From NCBI RefSeq assembly GCF_024124905.1, contig NZ_JAMXST010000005.1, positions 1-64,000 on the forward strand: a DNA stretch of 64,000 nt, in the 5' to 3' direction. The stretch's first letter is position 1. Every line of letters starts with the position of its first letter. This document shows positions 1-8,303 of this stretch, piece by piece. This stretch comes from Cellulosimicrobium cellulans (lineage in GTDB: Bacteria > Actinomycetota > Actinomycetes > Actinomycetales > Cellulomonadaceae). The notes beneath the pieces are model-generated. The model did not search any database. It was not told where the DNA came from and saw nothing but the letters and a program-made list of their open reading frames with translations. The translations under genes were made by a program, and so were the position numbers.

Positions 1-290
1 TGATGAACAATCCATACGAAGCGAACCCACCAGGGTTCACAAAACTGGCATCAACACGAAAGATGACATCATCTTCCGAAATCAACCAAAGGAATCCCAG
101 ACACAACCAACCACCCCACCCGACGGGCGAAGACGATCAGCCATGCCACAGGGACAAAAATTGGCATTGACTAACAAGCACACTGTTGAGTTCTCAAACA
201 ACCGACACACACCGCCTCCGACCTCGTTCCCGAGGCCCTTGCGCGGGGCGTTTCCTTCGTTCTGAATCCTACCAGACCCGGCCGTTCGTC
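1..290 (-). promoter_or_regulatory. 5' leader of an rRNA operon running off the left edge
   Basis: This stretch is clearly less GC-rich than the rest of the window and has no supported gene. Read on the minus strand it resembles the long leader that precedes 16S rRNA in actinobacteria. It has the boxA antitermination core, then an AT-richer spacer with T-rich runs. A minus-strand TAGGAT at about 268-273 could be a -10 box, but no good -35 was seen. The 16S gene itself must start beyond base 1 and is not visible. Positions 291-568 hold nothing recognisable and probably contain upstream promoters of the rRNA operon and the 3' flank of the WYL gene. Confidence 0.7.
179..203 (-). promoter_or_regulatory. 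rRNA antitermination boxA-like motif
   Basis: The minus strand reads TTGTTTGAGAACTCAACAG followed by TGTG. This matches the boxA region of actinobacterial rRNA leaders as I know it from mycobacteria, where the NusB/NusE antitermination complex binds the nascent RNA. It is the main reason for calling the left edge an rRNA leader. Confidence 0.75.
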
Positions 291-568
291 CCGGACCGGT
301 GAAAACCGGATTTCCGTTCAGAAATGTACCTGATCCAGACACCCTCACCGTACTCACGGCGCAGCACTGTGCTCCGAGAATCTGGTGGGAGTTTCACCCG
401 GGGGACCAGCCACTTCGCATCTGCTCCGAGGAGCTGTGCCGTGGTGTCTGTTCCTCCCTGCCGGGCGACCTCGAGAACATTACGGGGTCCGGAGGCAGGA
501 GGTCAACTCGCGCCGTGGTGACCCGGACCACTCTCCTCCGGGGCACCACGCCCGGCGAGCACCGCCCC

Positions 569-1597
569 TCACGCAGGACGTTGCCGTAGGCCCGCTGCGT
601 CCGTCCCCGCGGGATCGGCCGCGGCCGTCGCCCGCGCCGCGAGGCGGGTCATCGCCGTGCGCAGCTCGTCCGGCCCGACCACGGTGAAGGGGGCGTCGAA
701 GATCCCGAACCAGGCGGCGAGCCCGCCCCACGACCAGGAGCCCGCCGTCAGCCGGCACCGCCCCTCGCCCACGGCCTCCACGAGTGCGCCCGTTCCGGCC
801 CATGCCGCCACGACGGCGGCGTCCAGCTCGAGCTCGACCGTCCCCCGCACGGGCGTCACGGGCTGCGTGAACCTCTCGGCGATGAACGTCGCCACGTCCG
901 GGGCGGGCAGCGCCCGCCGCTCGAAGCGTGCTCCGACGCCCTCGCGCGGCGCCATCCGGTCGATCCGGAAGGTTCTCCAGTCGTCCCGGTCGAGGTCCCA
1001 CGCGACGAGGTACCACCGCCCGCCCCACGTGACGACGTGGTGCGGCTCCACCCGGCGCGGCGCACGGAACCCCTCCCCCTCCTCCTGGCCCGGGGCGCGG
1101 AGCACCTCGCCCGTCCCGCCGTCGTAGTCGAACCGCAGCACGCGGCGTTCGGCGGCCGCCGAGCCGACGGCCACGAGCACGTCGGCGCTGACCGCGGGCA
1201 GGGCCCGCTCCCTCCGGCCGGGCACCGCCGTCACCTCCAACGCGTCGATGCGCGTGCGCAGGCGCGCGGGCGTGACCTGACGGATCGTCGCGAGCGCGCG
1301 TGCTGCGGCGTCCTCGACTCCGGGGAGCGTCCCGGTACGCAGCGCGATCGCGACGGCGACCGCCTGCTCGTCGTCGAACAGGAGGGGCGGCACGTCCGCC
1401 CCGGCATCGAGCCGGTACCCGCCGTCGGGCCCCTTCGTCGCGCGGACCGGGTAGCCGAGCTCGCGCAGCCGGTCGACGTCGCGCCGCACGGTGCGCGGGC
1501 TTACCTCCAGCCGCTCGGCGAGCGCGGACCCGGGCCAGTCCCGGCGCGCCTGGAGCAGCGAGAGCAGTCGGAGCAGTCGTCCAGAGGTCTCGAGCAT
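569..1597 (-). CDS. WYL-domain (YafY/DeoR-type) transcriptional regulator
   Basis: This is a 342-residue cytoplasmic DNA-binding protein. Residues about 8-60 form a winged HTH of the HTH_11/DeoR type, with the run VSPRTVRRDVDRLRELGYPV. The middle (about 135-220) is a WYL domain, thought to sense ligands or nucleic acids. The length is typical of YafY-like regulators. It is divergent from an ABC exporter, and a perfect 17-bp inverted repeat starts 8 bases upstream of its ATG. Self-regulation and control of the exporter are the natural inference. The ligand cannot be told from the sequence. The chosen ATG places the HTH at the usual distance from the N-terminus. Confidence 0.9.
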   Translation of the reverse strand: MLETSGRLLRLLSLLQARRDWPGSALAERLEVSPRTVRRDVDRLRELGYPVRATKGPDGGYRLDAGADVPPLLFDDEQAVAVAIALRTGTLPGVEDAAARALATIRQVTPARLRTRIDALEVTAVPGRRERALPAVSADVLVAVGSAAAERRVLRFDYDGGTGEVLRAPGQEEGEGFRAPRRVEPHHVVTWGGRWYLVAWDLDRDDWRTFRIDRMAPREGVGARFERRALPAPDVATFIAERFTQPVTPVRGTVELELDAAVVAAWAGTGALVEAVGEGRCRLTAGSWSWGGLAAWFGIFDAPFTVVGPDELRTAMTRLAARATAAADPAGTDAAGLRQRPA

Positions 1598-1605
1598 GAC
1601 CCCAG

Positions 1606-1650
1606 GGTGCCAGGAGTAGAGGACCGAACCTGGCCTCTACTCCTGGCACC
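1606..1650. promoter_or_regulatory. Perfect 17-bp inverted repeat, probable operator
   Basis: The arms at 1606-1622 and 1634-1650 are exact reverse complements (left arm GGTGCCAGGAGTAGAGG) around an 11-bp centre. The repeat fills most of the 93-bp gap between the divergent WYL regulator and ABC exporter. It overlaps where both promoters must lie, so it is a strong candidate for the regulator's binding site. Confidence 0.75.
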
Positions 1651-1690
1651 GTCGGTCTCGACGCACGAAGCACACCCAGGAGGAGCCACC

Positions 1691-2779
1691 GTGATCCGCA
1701 CCAGAGCACTGACCAAGGACTTCGCCGTCGGGCGCGACGCGAGCGCCACGGTGCACGCCGTCCGCGGCATCGACCTCGACGTCGCACCCGGCGAGCTCGT
1801 CGCCGTCCTCGGCCCCAACGGCGCCGGCAAGACGACCACGCTTCGCATGCTCACCACGCTCATCCGTCCCACGTCGGGCACCGCGACCGTCGCGGGCCAC
1901 GACGTCGTCGCCGAGCCCGACGCCGTCCGCCACCGCATCGGCTACGTCGGGCAGGGCAACGGCGCCGGTCACGCGCAGCGCGCCGTCGACGAGCTCACCA
2001 GCCAGGGCCGCATCCACGGCCTCGACCGACGCACCGCCCGACGCCGCGCCGACGAGCTCCTCGACTCGCTCGAGCTCGGGTCCTACGGCGCGCGCAAGGT
2101 CTCCGACCTCTCCGGCGGGCAGCGTCGCCGGCTCGACGTCGCCATGGGCCTCGTGCACGCGCCGTCGCTGCTGTTCCTCGACGAGCCGTCGACCGGCCTC
2201 GACCCGCACAACCGCGCGAACCTGTGGGAGCACGTGCTGCGCATGCGCGACGACGCCCTCGCGTCGACGGGCGAGCCCATGACGATCGTCCTCACCACGC
2301 ACTACCTCGACGAGGCCGACACCATGGCCGAGCGCGTCGTCGTCGTCGACCACGGTCAGGTCATCGCCGACGACACCGCCGAGAACCTCAAGGCCGACCT
2401 CGCCGGGGACCGCGTCGTCGTGACGCTCGCGCCCCCGCAGGGCCCGCTGCACGACGACGCGGCGCGCCTCCTCGCGCTCGCCCGCCGCGTCGAGGGCTTC
2501 CGCGAGGCGACCCGCACGCCCGACGGCACCCCCGCCGTCGGGCACGACGCCGCACCCTCGCTCGAGGTGCGGGCCGAACGCGGCGACGCGTACCTCCCCC
2601 GGCTGCTGCGCGCCGCCGACGCGGACGGCATCGCCGTCGAGACCGCGCTGGTGCACCGCCCCACGCTCGACGACGTCTTCCTCGCCCTGACGGGCCGCAG
2701 CCTGCGCGAGGCCGGCGCCGCGACCCCGACCGACACCCCCGCCGAGGGCACCCGCACCACCGAGAGGACCGCAGCATGA
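1691..2779 (+). CDS. ABC transporter ATP-binding protein (DrrA-like exporter subunit)
   Basis: This 362-residue ATPase would power export by the membrane protein encoded next. Walker A is GPNGAGKT (41-48), the signature LSGGQ is at 140-144, Walker B LLFLDEP at about 160-166, and the switch histidine lies in LTTHYLDEAD. The C-terminal 90 residues match the extension of DrrA/daunorubicin-type ATPases, including a TLDDVFLALTGR-like end. The GTG start is chosen because an AGGAGG ribosome binding site (1678-1683) precedes it, and because the long ORF upstream only shadows the opposite regulator. It overlaps the permease gene by ATGA. The substrate is unknown; drugs or lipids are typical of the family. 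Confidence 0.93.
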   Translation: MIRTRALTKDFAVGRDASATVHAVRGIDLDVAPGELVAVLGPNGAGKTTTLRMLTTLIRPTSGTATVAGHDVVAEPDAVRHRIGYVGQGNGAGHAQRAVDELTSQGRIHGLDRRTARRRADELLDSLELGSYGARKVSDLSGGQRRRLDVAMGLVHAPSLLFLDEPSTGLDPHNRANLWEHVLRMRDDALASTGEPMTIVLTTHYLDEADTMAERVVVVDHGQVIADDTAENLKADLAGDRVVVTLAPPQGPLHDDAARLLALARRVEGFREATRTPDGTPAVGHDAAPSLEVRAERGDAYLPRLLRAADADGIAVETALVHRPTLDDVFLALTGRSLREAGAATPTDTPAEGTRTTERTAA

Positions 2780-3630
2780 GCACCGTCGACATCGCCCCCA
2801 CCAGCATCGCCCCGCACCCGGCCCCGGCGCGTCCGCGTGCACGTCGCGGGCTCGCCGCGTTCGCGCGCGACACCGGGATCGTGCTCGTCCGCGAGCTGCG
2901 GCCCGTGCTGCACGACCCGTTCTCCGTGCTGTTCGGGCTCGTCCAGCCGATCGTCTTCCTCGCGCTGTTCGGCCCCCTGCTCGTCGGGTCGCTCGGCGGC
3001 ACGACGACCGGGCAGGAGGTCCTGGGCGGCAACGTCTGGCAGTGGTTCGTCCCGTCCATCCTCGTGATGACCACGCTCTTCGGGACCACCACGACCGGCG
3101 CGAACCTGCTCGTCGAGCTCCAGACCGGCGCGCACGAGCGCATGCTCGTCGCCCCGCTCTCGCGCGCCTCGCTGCTCGTGGGCCGCGCGCTCAAGGAGAT
3201 GGTCCCGATCGTCGCGCAGTCGGTCGTCGTCGTGCTCGTCATGCTCCCGTTCGGGTTCGAGCTCCACCCCGCCGGGGCCGTCGTCGGGCTCGCGCTCCTC
3301 GCCGTCTTCGGCGTCGGGATCGGGTCCCTCAGCTACGCGCTCGCGCTCGCGGTGCGCAAGCAGGACTGGATGTTCTGGGTCGTGCAGCAGACGCTGATCT
3401 TCCCGCTCATGATCCTGTCCGGCATGCTCCTGCCGCTCGAGACCGGGCCGCGGTGGATGCAGGTGGCGTCCGACGTCAACCCGCTCCGGTACGTCGTCGA
3501 CGCCGAGCGCGCGCTGTTCGCCGGCGACCTCACGGCCTCGGCCGTCGCGTGGGGCTGGGTCGCCGCCGTCGTGACGGCCGCCGTCGGGCTCGCGGTCGGG
3601 ATCCGCACCATGGTGCGCTCGACCGACTGA
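2776..3630 (+). CDS. ABC-2 type exporter permease (DrrB-like)
   Basis: This 284-residue integral membrane protein is the partner of the preceding ATPase. After a Pro/Arg-rich N-terminus, six hydrophobic segments follow, the first at about 50-70 (FGLVQPIVFLALFGPLL) and the last at the C-terminus. The layout and the MILSGMLLPLE region fit the ABC2_membrane family, which pumps drugs or lipids outward. Its ATG overlaps the ATPase stop by four bases, so the two are translationally coupled. A GC-rich hairpin follows the stop. The divergent WYL regulator suggests induction by the transported compound or by stress. Confidence 0.92.
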   Translation: MSTVDIAPTSIAPHPAPARPRARRGLAAFARDTGIVLVRELRPVLHDPFSVLFGLVQPIVFLALFGPLLVGSLGGTTTGQEVLGGNVWQWFVPSILVMTTLFGTTTTGANLLVELQTGAHERMLVAPLSRASLLVGRALKEMVPIVAQSVVVVLVMLPFGFELHPAGAVVGLALLAVFGVGIGSLSYALALAVRKQDWMFWVVQQTLIFPLMILSGMLLPLETGPRWMQVASDVNPLRYVVDAERALFAGDLTASAVAWGWVAAVVTAAVGLAVGIRTMVRSTD

Positions 3631-3649
3631 GCGCGGCCTCCTCGCGTCG

Positions 3650-3677
3650 GGCCCGGGCCGGCTCCACGGCCCGGGCC
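3650..3677. terminator. GC-rich hairpin between convergent genes
   Basis: An 11-bp perfect stem (GGCCCGGGCCG and its complement) with a six-base loop lies between the permease stop and the convergent RAMA-domain gene. There is no T-run, which is common for GC-rich actinobacterial terminators. It may serve both directions. Confidence 0.5.
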
Positions 3678-3713
3678 GCCGTCCTGCCCGGGCTCGTCAG
3701 CCCGAACGGTGGG

Positions 3714-5168
3714 TCAGGCGTGGTGCTGGCGGAAGGCGTCGGTGAGGGTGGGGCCGTCGTCGCCGCCGAGGCGCCAGACGCTCCAGCCGTCGGCGGTGTG
3801 GGTGCCCGACACGGCGACGGCGGCGAGGTCGGGGTGGCGGTAGCGCGCGCCGTCGGACAGCTCGATGAAGCCGTCGGGCTGGAGGACCGCCTCGAAGCGC
3901 TGGCCGCGCCGCGGCCGGGACCACACGAGCTCGCGGGGCGTGCCGAACGCGCGGGCGAGGGCGACGAGGTCGGGGTCGTCGTCGGGGCCGAGCGGCACGT
4001 CCGCGGGGGGCGGGGGCGGCACGGGGACGACGTCCCGGCTCGCGGACGCGCGCGGGGGTGCCGGGTCGAGGTCGACCGGCGGGTGGTACGACAGCGGGTC
4101 GTACGGCTGCTCGCGCGACGGGCTCCGCTGCTCGCCGTACTCGTGGGTGAGGTACGACTCGCGCGTCCGGATGGACTCGCGGGTCCGGATGGACTCGCGC
4201 GTGAGGATCGAGGTGCGCGGGGTGGGCGTCTCGTCGCCGGCCTCGACGGGTCGGCGGTCGGCCCAGCCGGTGGACGCGGGCTCGGGCACGGTCCGCGCCG
4301 TGAGCGGGTCGTCGAGGGGGACGAAGTCGAGGACCGGGGGCTCGGCGTGCGACGGCACCGAGGGCGCGGCGACCGGGGCCAGCGGGCCGGTCTCGTCGGC
4401 CGCGGTGGGTGCGATCCCGGGGAGGGCGCGCGGCTCGAGCTCGGCGGCACGACGGCGCTCGGCCCGGGACTGCGCGGCCTGCCGCGTCACCACGGGAAAC
4501 TTGCCGGTCAGGGCTCGGCCCACGGCGACGCCGTCCGCGAAGTCGGATCCGGGGGCCACGGCGCGGCCCCGGCGGGGCTCGGGTGCCGCGGGTGGCGCGG
4601 GGTTGTCGCGCGTCATCGCGAGCGGGGACACGTCGACGAAGCGGCGGCCGTCGGCCCCCTGCACGACGCCGAGGCGCAGGACCGCGACCGGGGAGCCGGG
4701 CTGGCGGAGGAAGTCGAGCGCGTCCTGGATGCCCGGTGCGGCGCTCGAGCAGATGACGATGAGCCGGGCACCGGTCGCGCGGGCGGTCGCCTGCGAGCGC
4801 GTGAGGGGGACGTTGTCGTAGAACGCCGCGACGTCCTGCTGGAACCGCGACGCGCCGCCGCTGTAGCGGGCGGCGAGCTCGGCGCGCGTGAGACGCCCGG
4901 CCCGGCCGGCGTGGTTGAGCGCCGCGGTGAGGGCCTCCTCCGTGAGCTCCGCGGTGACCTCGATGACGACCGGGAGCCCTGCGGCGTCGAGCGCGAGCAG
5001 GTGGGGCTCGTCGTCGGACGTGCCCTGCGCGACGGGGAAGATCTGCTCGCCCAGCAGCCCCTCGATGTTGCCGTCCACGACACGCTGCGCGTCCGTCCCG
5101 AAGGCACCTGCCGGCTGGGGCGGCTGGACCAGTACGGGACGCTCGGCGTCCACCTCGAAGAGGGGCAT
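3714..5168 (-). CDS. Probable degenerate PD-(D/E)XK-like protein with C-terminal RAMA domain
   Basis: This protein of about 484 residues has three parts. Residues 1-150 resemble NucS/DUF91-type nucleases: an INxxL-like helix region, then LLALDAAGLPVVIEV. The lysine expected after the catalytic glutamate is replaced (EVTAEL), so cleavage may be lost. The middle (about 190-390) is Pro/Arg-rich and disordered, with a short tandem repeat. The last 90 residues (FEAVLQPDGFIEL, GWSVWRLG) fit a RAMA domain, a module found in restriction- and methylation-linked proteins. The inner ATG at 5168 is preferred because GGAG precedes it; an in-frame ATG lies at 5222. Function is not established. A role in DNA recognition is inference. 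Confidence 0.6.
   Translation of the reverse strand: MPLFEVDAERPVLVQPPQPAGAFGTDAQRVVDGNIEGLLGEQIFPVAQGTSDDEPHLLALDAAGLPVVIEVTAELTEEALTAALNHAGRAGRLTRAELAARYSGGASRFQQDVAAFYDNVPLTRSQATARATGARLIVICSSAAPGIQDALDFLRQPGSPVAVLRLGVVQGADGRRFVDVSPLAMTRDNPAPPAAPEPRRGRAVAPGSDFADGVAVGRALTGKFPVVTRQAAQSRAERRRAAELEPRALPGIAPTAADETGPLAPVAAPSVPSHAEPPVLDFVPLDDPLTARTVPEPASTGWADRRPVEAGDETPTPRTSILTRESIRTRESIRTRESYLTHEYGEQRSPSREQPYDPLSYHPPVDLDPAPPRASASRDVVPVPPPPPADVPLGPDDDPDLVALARAFGTPRELVWSRPRRGQRFEAVLQPDGFIELSDGARYRHPDLAAVAVSGTHTADGWSVWRLGGDDGPTLTDAFRQHHA
4156..4209 (-). repeat. 18-bp tandem repeat (3 copies) inside the RAMA-domain gene
   Basis: Three 18-bp units at 4156, 4174 and 4192, the third diverged, encode three turns of the six-residue motif TRESIR in the disordered linker. 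The length is a multiple of three, so copy number could change without breaking the frame. Confidence 0.8.
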
Positions 5169-5283
5169 CGGGGGATCTCCTGCTGCAGCGGGACGCGACC
5201 TGGGCGGGGGCGTTTGCGCCATAGCCTACGTCGCCGGTCAAGTCCCTCGAACCGGTCGAACCGCCCCCGCGCGACCGTGCAGG

Positions 5284-5604
5284 TCAGGCGTGCCCGGTCT
5301 CCTCGGACTCCACGGCGAGGCGCTCCTCGACCCGTTCGACCTTCCCCGTGAGCTCCCCGGTACGGCCGGGACGGATGTCCGCCTTGATGACGAGCGAGAC
5401 GCGGTGCCCGCCCGCGCCCACGGCCTCCGTGGCGCGCTGGATCACGGGCATGACGGCGTCCCAGTCGCCCTCGATCTCGGTGAACATCGCGGTGGTGCGG
5501 TTGGGCAGGCCCGACTCGCGGACGATGCGGACGGCCTCGGCGACGGAGTCCGCGACGGACTCGCCGGCACCGAGCGGGGCGACGGAGAAGGCGAAGACGG
5601 CCAT
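5284..5604 (-). CDS. MTH1187-family thiamine-binding protein
   Basis: This 106-residue protein belongs to the small ferredoxin-fold family MTH1187/YkoF-like, whose members bind thiamine or related ligands. Typical features are [12 protein letters not shown] at the start, the [13 protein letters not shown] core, and a final helix rich in charged residues. The cognate ATG at 5604 matches the usual N-terminus; longer upstream versions only shadow cofD. It is divergent from cofD with about 70 bp between. No enzyme activity is expected. A role in thiamine homeostasis is family knowledge, not shown here. Confidence 0.85.
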   Translation of the reverse strand: MAVFAFSVAPLGAGESVADSVAEAVRIVRESGLPNRTTAMFTEIEGDWDAVMPVIQRATEAVGAGGHRVSLVIKADIRPGRTGELTGKVERVEERLAVESEETGHA

Positions 5605-5674
5605 GCGTCCATCGTGGCACGGGTCCGGCACACGAACCGCCGGGACCCCGACGCCCCGACGTAGGCTCGTCGTC

Positions 5675-6628
5675 GTGACAGCAGAACACCGCACCGACCG
5701 CGTGACCGTGCTCGCGGGCGGGGTCGGCGGGGCACGCCTCGCGCACGGTCTGGACCTCGCCGGGGCCGAGCTCACGGTCGTCGTCAACGTGGCGGACGAC
5801 GTCGAGCTGCACGGGCTGTGGATCTCGCCCGACCTCGACACCGTGACGTACACGCTCGCCGGGCTCGCGGACGAGGAGCGCGGCTGGGGCGTCGTCGGCG
5901 AGACGTACGCGGCGCTGGAGGCGATGGGCCGGCTCGGCGAGGACACGTGGTTCACGCTCGGGGACCGCGACCTCGCGACGCACGTGGTCCGGACGGCCGG
6001 GCTGCGCGCGGGGTCGACCCTGACCGAGGTGACCGCGCGGCTCACGACGGCGCTCGGCGTCCGGGCGCGCGTCCTGCCCGTGAGCGACGACCGCGTCGCG
6101 ACGCTCGTCGACACGCCCGCGGGCCGGCTCGGGTTCCAGGAGTACTTCGTGGGGCGCCGGCACGCGGACGACGTCCTGGGCCTCGTCTACGACGGGATCG
6201 ACGCCGCGCGCCCCGCGCCCGGCGTGCTCGACGCGGTGACCGACGCCGACGTGGTCGTGGTCGCGCCGTCGAACCCGTTCCTGTCGGTCGAGCCGGTGCT
6301 CGCGGTCCCGGGTGTGCGGGAGGCGCTGGCCGGGACGTCCGCGCGCCGCGTCGCGGTGAGCCCGATCGTCGGCGGCCGCGCGATCAAGGGGCCCGCGGCG
6401 CAGATCCTCACGACGCTCGGGCACGAGGTCTCCGCGCTCGGCGTCGCGCGCCTGTACGCCGGGCTCGTCGACGTCATGGTGATCGACGACCACGACGCCC
6501 ACCTCGCGGACGCCGTGCGGGGCCTCGGGATGGACGTCGTGGTCACGGACACCGTCATGGGCGGCGCCGCGGGCCGCGAGCGCCTCGCGCGCACGCTCCT
6601 CGCGTCGGCGGGTGCCGCGCGTGGGTGA
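5675..6628 (+). CDS. cofD: 2-phospho-L-lactate transferase (F420 biosynthesis)
   Basis: CofD/FbiA joins the activated phospho-lactate or phosphoenolpyruvate moiety to the deazaflavin Fo, making the F420 core in the cytoplasm. The 317-residue protein has the family start [17 protein letters not shown] (about 10-26), the NVADD motif, [11 protein letters not shown], and a [10 protein letters not shown] segment near the C-terminal third. The GTG start is taken because a TAGGCT -10 element at 5662-5667 sits seven bases upstream, which would give a leaderless mRNA. The 3' end overlaps cofC by 17 bases, so the two act as a biosynthetic pair. Confidence 0.93.
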   Translation: MTAEHRTDRVTVLAGGVGGARLAHGLDLAGAELTVVVNVADDVELHGLWISPDLDTVTYTLAGLADEERGWGVVGETYAALEAMGRLGEDTWFTLGDRDLATHVVRTAGLRAGSTLTEVTARLTTALGVRARVLPVSDDRVATLVDTPAGRLGFQEYFVGRRHADDVLGLVYDGIDAARPAPGVLDAVTDADVVVVAPSNPFLSVEPVLAVPGVREALAGTSARRVAVSPIVGGRAIKGPAAQILTTLGHEVSALGVARLYAGLVDVMVIDDHDAHLADAVRGLGMDVVVTDTVMGGAAGRERLARTLLASAGAARG

Positions 6629-7493
6629 CCTCGTGGTGCCCGACGGCGCTGCTCGTCCCGGTGGGCCCGCCCGTCCGGGGCGCGTGGTCGCCGTCGTGCC
6701 GCTGCGCGACGGGTCGTCGGGGAAGTCGCGGCTCGCGCACGTCCTCGACCCTGCGGCGCGCAGCCGGCTGATCGCCGTGCTCGCGCGGCACGTCGTGGGG
6801 ACGCTGCTCGCGAGCGACGGCGTCGAGCGCGTGGTCGTGGTGACGTCGGACCCGCGGTTCACGTGGCGGGCGCTGCGCGACGTCGTGGTGGACGAGTCCG
6901 CCGGCGCTGCGGACGCGGCCGCGTCGGACGGTCTCCTGCTGACCGACGACGCCGACCGGCTGCGCATCGTGCTGCAGCCCGCGGACCGGCCGGGGCTGGA
7001 CGCGGCGGTCGACCTCGGCCGGGAGATCGCGGCGCGTGACGAGTCCCCGGAGGGTCCGGTGCGGCTCCTCGTCGCGCACGCCGACCTCCCCGCGCTCACG
7101 CCCGCCGACGTGGCGGCGCTGCTCGCCGAGGACGCGCCCGTCGTCGTCGCGACGGACCGCGGGGGCACGGGCACGAACCTCCTCGTCCTCGACCCCCCGG
7201 CTTCCGCGCCGACGACCACGGGGTCGCTGTCGGAAACCGGCTCAGAACGACGGGAACCTCGTGCTCGGCGAGGCAGCGGTCCCGTCGGCGACGGGTTTCG
7301 GTTTCGGTTCGGGGCGGGCAGCCGTGCGGCCCACGTCGCGGAGGCCGCGCGGCTCGGGCTGCGGGCCGTCGTCGTGCAGCGGCCCGGGACCGCGGTCGAC
7401 CTCGACACCGTCGAGGACTGGGACGAGCTGCCCGCGGACGCGCGCGCCGTCGTCGGGCTGCACGTCCCGGCGCTGCGCGACCGCGACGCCTGA
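6612..7493 (+). CDS. cofC: 2-phospho-L-lactate / phosphoenolpyruvate guanylyltransferase with internal insertion
   Basis: CofC/FbiD makes the guanylylated three-carbon donor used by CofD. Residues 24-60 hold VVAVVPLRDGSSGKSRLA, and about 155-195 hold AHADLPALT and DRGGTGTNLLVLDPP. Family members normally continue directly to FRFRFGxGS. Here about 30 residues (197-229, Ser/Arg/Gly-rich) intervene, and their DNA contains a hairpin. The conserved flanks resume in frame, so the enzyme is probably intact. The start is uncertain: GTG at 6612 overlaps cofD, and later GTGs at 6621 and 6633 are possible. The protein is 293 residues with the first start. Confidence 0.88.
   Translation: MPRVGDLVVPDGAARPGGPARPGRVVAVVPLRDGSSGKSRLAHVLDPAARSRLIAVLARHVVGTLLASDGVERVVVVTSDPRFTWRALRDVVVDESAGAADAAASDGLLLTDDADRLRIVLQPADRPGLDAAVDLGREIAARDESPEGPVRLLVAHADLPALTPADVAALLAEDAPVVVATDRGGTGTNLLVLDPPASAPTTTGSLSETGSERREPRARRGSGPVGDGFRFRFGAGSRAAHVAEAARLGLRAVVVQRPGTAVDLDTVEDWDELPADARAVVGLHVPALRDRDA
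7248..7287. repeat. Hairpin within the cofC insertion
   Basis: GACGGGAACC (7249-7258) can pair with GGTCCCGTC (7278-7286) with one bulged base, and a smaller CTCG/CGAG stem forms inside. It lies exactly in the part of cofC that has no counterpart in the family, so it may be a small palindromic insertion. Confidence 0.45.
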
Positions 7494-7553
7494 CGTCGCC
7501 GCGCCACGGCTCCGCGCCCACGGGCCGGGCCGTGCGCCGGCTCCAGGATCCGG

Positions 7554-8303
7554 CTACGAGAGCCAGACGCCGGGTTCCTCGACGGGTGCGACGAGACCGA
7601 CGCGCACGTCGGCGAGCAGCCGCTGCCACGCGCCCTCGTCGAGCGGCCCGGCGCAGTCGAGCGCGAGCACGACGGACTGGGTCGACGCGCCGCCGTCGAA
7701 CGTCGGCACGCTCACGACGCGCGCCGCACCGCGGACCCGGACCTCGCCGCGCGGCGTGCCCACGGCCCAGTCCTGGGCGACCGCGTTCACGCCCTGCACC
7801 GCCACGCCGTCGGACGTGAGCGGGAGCAGGACCTCACGCGTCGCACCCGGGTCGCCCCGGTCCGCGACGACGGTCTCGGTGAGCAGGGCGTCGGACGCCT
7901 CCCGGGCGCCTGCTCCCGGCGCCTCAGGGTCGCTCGCGCCGCGCCACGACAGCACGCACGCGCCGCTCGACCCGACGACCTGCCACCCGGCGCGCGCGAC
8001 GAGCGGCGGTGCGGACGCGGCCCCGCCCAGGATCGTGACCTCGGGGGCCGGCGCGTCCGCGGGGTCGGGCAGCAGGTCGGACGGGCCGCCGGTCGTCGCG
8101 TCCGGATCCCCCGGTGCGGTCTCGGTCGTCGGCGCCGGGGACGTGGGGTCGCCGGCGTCCGGACCGGGCGCGTCCGCGGTGCCCGACGTCGTCGGGCCGC
8201 CGGTCGGGCCGGGCGACGGTCCGCCGGTGCAGGCGGTCGTCCCAAGGACGGCGAGCACGGCCGACGTCGCGAGCACCGCCGCGCGGGCGGGCGGGCGCCT
8301 CAC
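7554..8303 (-). CDS. Putative secreted lipoprotein, unknown function
   Basis: This 249-residue protein begins with a short positive stretch and a hydrophobic segment ending in VLGTTAC, a plausible lipobox with cysteine at about 27. A Pro/Thr/Gly/Asp-rich linker of about 60 residues follows. The rest is a small globular domain of about 150 residues that I do not recognise. Its GTG overlaps the nitroreductase stop by GTGA, so it is translated from the same message. It probably sits on the outer face of the membrane. No function is assigned. Confidence 0.75.
   Translation of the reverse strand: MRRPPARAAVLATSAVLAVLGTTACTGGPSPGPTGGPTTSGTADAPGPDAGDPTSPAPTTETAPGDPDATTGGPSDLLPDPADAPAPEVTILGGAASAPPLVARAGWQVVGSSGACVLSWRGASDPEAPGAGAREASDALLTETVVADRGDPGATREVLLPLTSDGVAVQGVNAVAQDWAVGTPRGEVRVRGAARVVSVPTFDGGASTQSVVLALDCAGPLDEGAWQRLLADVRVGLVAPVEEPGVWLS

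Noticed and set aside
569-1787. 435-residue ORF (480-1787, minus) and the early part of the 1037-2779 plus ORF
   Set aside because: Both overlap the WYL gene in other frames; the real ABC gene starts at 1691 with an AGGAGG site.
4156-4209. Transposon or IS scar in the RAMA-domain gene
   Set aside because: The repeat is a simple 18-bp in-frame tandem duplication without flanking inverted repeats.
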